DNA of 64,000 bases, taken from NCBI RefSeq assembly GCF_036192275.1, contig NZ_CP108088.1:7481001-7545000 (forward strand), written 5' to 3'. Shown in pieces: positions 63,097 through 64,000 of this stretch. The notes below the pieces were generated by a model, which made no database searches, was not told where the DNA came from, and worked only from the letters and a program-made list of their open reading frames with translations. How positions within the stretch are numbered: the stretch's first letter is position 1; every line of letters begins with the position of its first letter. The stretch is from Streptomyces sp. NBC_00250. Its GTDB lineage: Bacteria; Actinomycetota; Actinomycetes; Streptomycetales; Streptomycetaceae. Made by a program: the position numbers and the translations under genes.

Positions 63097-64000
63097 TCAC
63101 TCCCCGGACAGCACCGCCTGAGCGGCCACACGCGCCTCGTGCGCCGTGTCCGCCGCACGCGCCGCGGCAGCGGCCCGCTCGCACTGAGCCAGCGTGTACT
63201 TGGCCAGCGTCGCCCGCACATACGGAATCGAGGCGGCACCCATGGAAAGGGAGGTGACACCCAGACCCGTCAGCACACAGGCGAGCAGCGGGTCGGCGGC
63301 AGCCTCACCACAGACACCGCAGCTCTTGCCCTCGGCCTTGGCCGCCTCGGCGGACAGCGCCACCAGGTCGAGCAGCGCCGGCTGCCACGGGTCCTGCAGC
63401 CGCGACACCGCACCGACCTGACGGTCGGCCGCGAAGGTGTACTGCGCCAGGTCGTTGGTGCCCAGCGACAGGAACTCGACCTCCTGGAGGATCGAGCGTG
63501 CCCGCAGCGCGGCCGAGGGAATCTCGACCATCGCACCGAACTTCGCCCGCAGCCCCGCCTCACGGCACGCGTCGGCGAAGGCCTTCGCGTCCGTACGGTC
63601 CGCCACCATCGGCGCCATGACCTCGAGGTACACCGGCAGACCCTCGGCGGCCTTCGCCAGCGCGGTCAGCTGCGTCCGCAGCACCTCGGGATGGTCGAGC
63701 AGCGACCGCAGACCCCGCACACCGAGCGCCGGGTTCGGCTCGTCCACCGGCGTCAGGAAGTCCAGCGGCTTGTCGGCACCGGCGTCCAGCACCCGCACGA
63801 CCACCCGGCCCTCGGGGAAGGCCTCCAGCACCGCGCGGTAGGCCTCGATCTGCTTCTCCTCGGACGGAGCCTTCTTGCTGTCGTCCAGGAAGAGGAACTC
63901 CGTACGGAACAGACCGACACCCTCGGCACCGGCCTCCACCGCGGCCGGCACGTCCGCCGGACCGCCGACGTTGGCGAGCAGCGGCACCTTGTGCCCGTCC
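63097..64000 (-). CDS. ptsI: PTS enzyme I, C-terminal part (truncated by window)
   Basis: The last 301 codons of phosphoenolpyruvate-protein phosphotransferase (enzyme I), which passes phosphate from PEP to HPr in sugar uptake. The N-terminal HPr-binding and His domain lie beyond the window end. Visible parts of the PEP-binding barrel: GVGLFRTEFLFLD, NPALGVRGLRSLL, PVYLEVMAPMVADRTD, FGAMVEIPSAAL, LSLGTNDLAQYTFAADRQV and the active-site Cys in SCGVCGEAAADPLL. No sign of degradation. The gene ends 20 bp from a strong hairpin. Confidence 0.97.
   Translation of the reverse strand, partial: DGHKVPLLANVGGPADVPAAVEAGAEGVGLFRTEFLFLDDSKKAPSEEKQIEAYRAVLEAFPEGRVVVRVLDAGADKPLDFLTPVDEPNPALGVRGLRSLLDHPEVLRTQLTALAKAAEGLPVYLEVMAPMVADRTDAKAFADACREAGLRAKFGAMVEIPSAALRARSILQEVEFLSLGTNDLAQYTFAADRQVGAVSRLQDPWQPALLDLVALSAEAAKAEGKSCGVCGEAAADPLLACVLTGLGVTSLSMGAASIPYVRATLAKYTLAQCERAAAAARAADTAHEARVAAQAVLSGE

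Overview
The window is chromosomal DNA of a Streptomyces or a close relative. GC content and GC3 are very high. GTG and TTG starts and 4-bp ATGA/GTGA overlaps are common, and several starts look leaderless. Typical Streptomyces genes are present: rbpA, smeA-sffA, a conservon (cvnABCD), ppm1 and ptsI. Gene order matches, as far as I remember it, the stretch of the S. coelicolor chromosome between ptsI and an acyl-CoA dehydrogenase gene. I see no tRNA or rRNA genes, insertion sequences, prophage or CRISPR array.

Layout. 1-3 kb: a truncated operon of small proteins ending in a Ycf46-like AAA ATPase. 3-5 kb: a lipoprotein and an I36-type secreted inhibitor. 5-9.2 kb: acyl-CoA dehydrogenase, then a lipocalin-like protein plus a phosphotransferase behind a palindromic operator. 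9.3-14.7 kb: Lrp regulator, amidohydrolase, ppm1, fxsA, rbpA (with a sigma-R promoter). 15-21.4 kb: UMF1 transporter, yczE-GDPD operon divergent from a MocR regulator, and the sporulation pair smeA-sffA. 21.7-31.2 kb: ankyrin and HEAT proteins, then a fully coupled operon of two glycosyltransferases, an SGNH hydrolase and a fused 5-oxoprolinase. 31.2-34.4 kb: the unrelated pxpA-pxpB-pxpC 5-oxoprolinase genes with a divergent FCD regulator. 34.4-42.4 kb: a four-gene operon ending in a 1566-residue SMC-like ATPase. 43.3-47.9 kb: conservon. 47.9-55.8 kb: thiolase-like/DUF35 pair, VanX-like peptidase, Nudix, GH31, acetoacetyl-CoA synthetase. 55.8-59.4 kb: an ECF sigma factor operon facing a secreted protein. 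59.4-64 kb: a second MocR/MFS pair, an unknown protein and the 3' part of ptsI.

The strongest candidate for an undescribed system is the 34.4-42.4 kb operon. It looks like an SMC-kleisin-KITE-like complex with an additional disordered subunit and without the nuclease subunit of Wadjet. Two regulatory findings can be read directly from the DNA. Divergent promoters around the ECF sigma gene share the same -35 and -10 blocks with the same 17-bp spacer. A shared palindrome, CTGACG-N3-CGTCAG, lies the same distance upstream of two gene sets 43 kb apart, both of lipid/acyl-CoA type. Ten long perfect or near-perfect hairpins mark most convergent gene ends.
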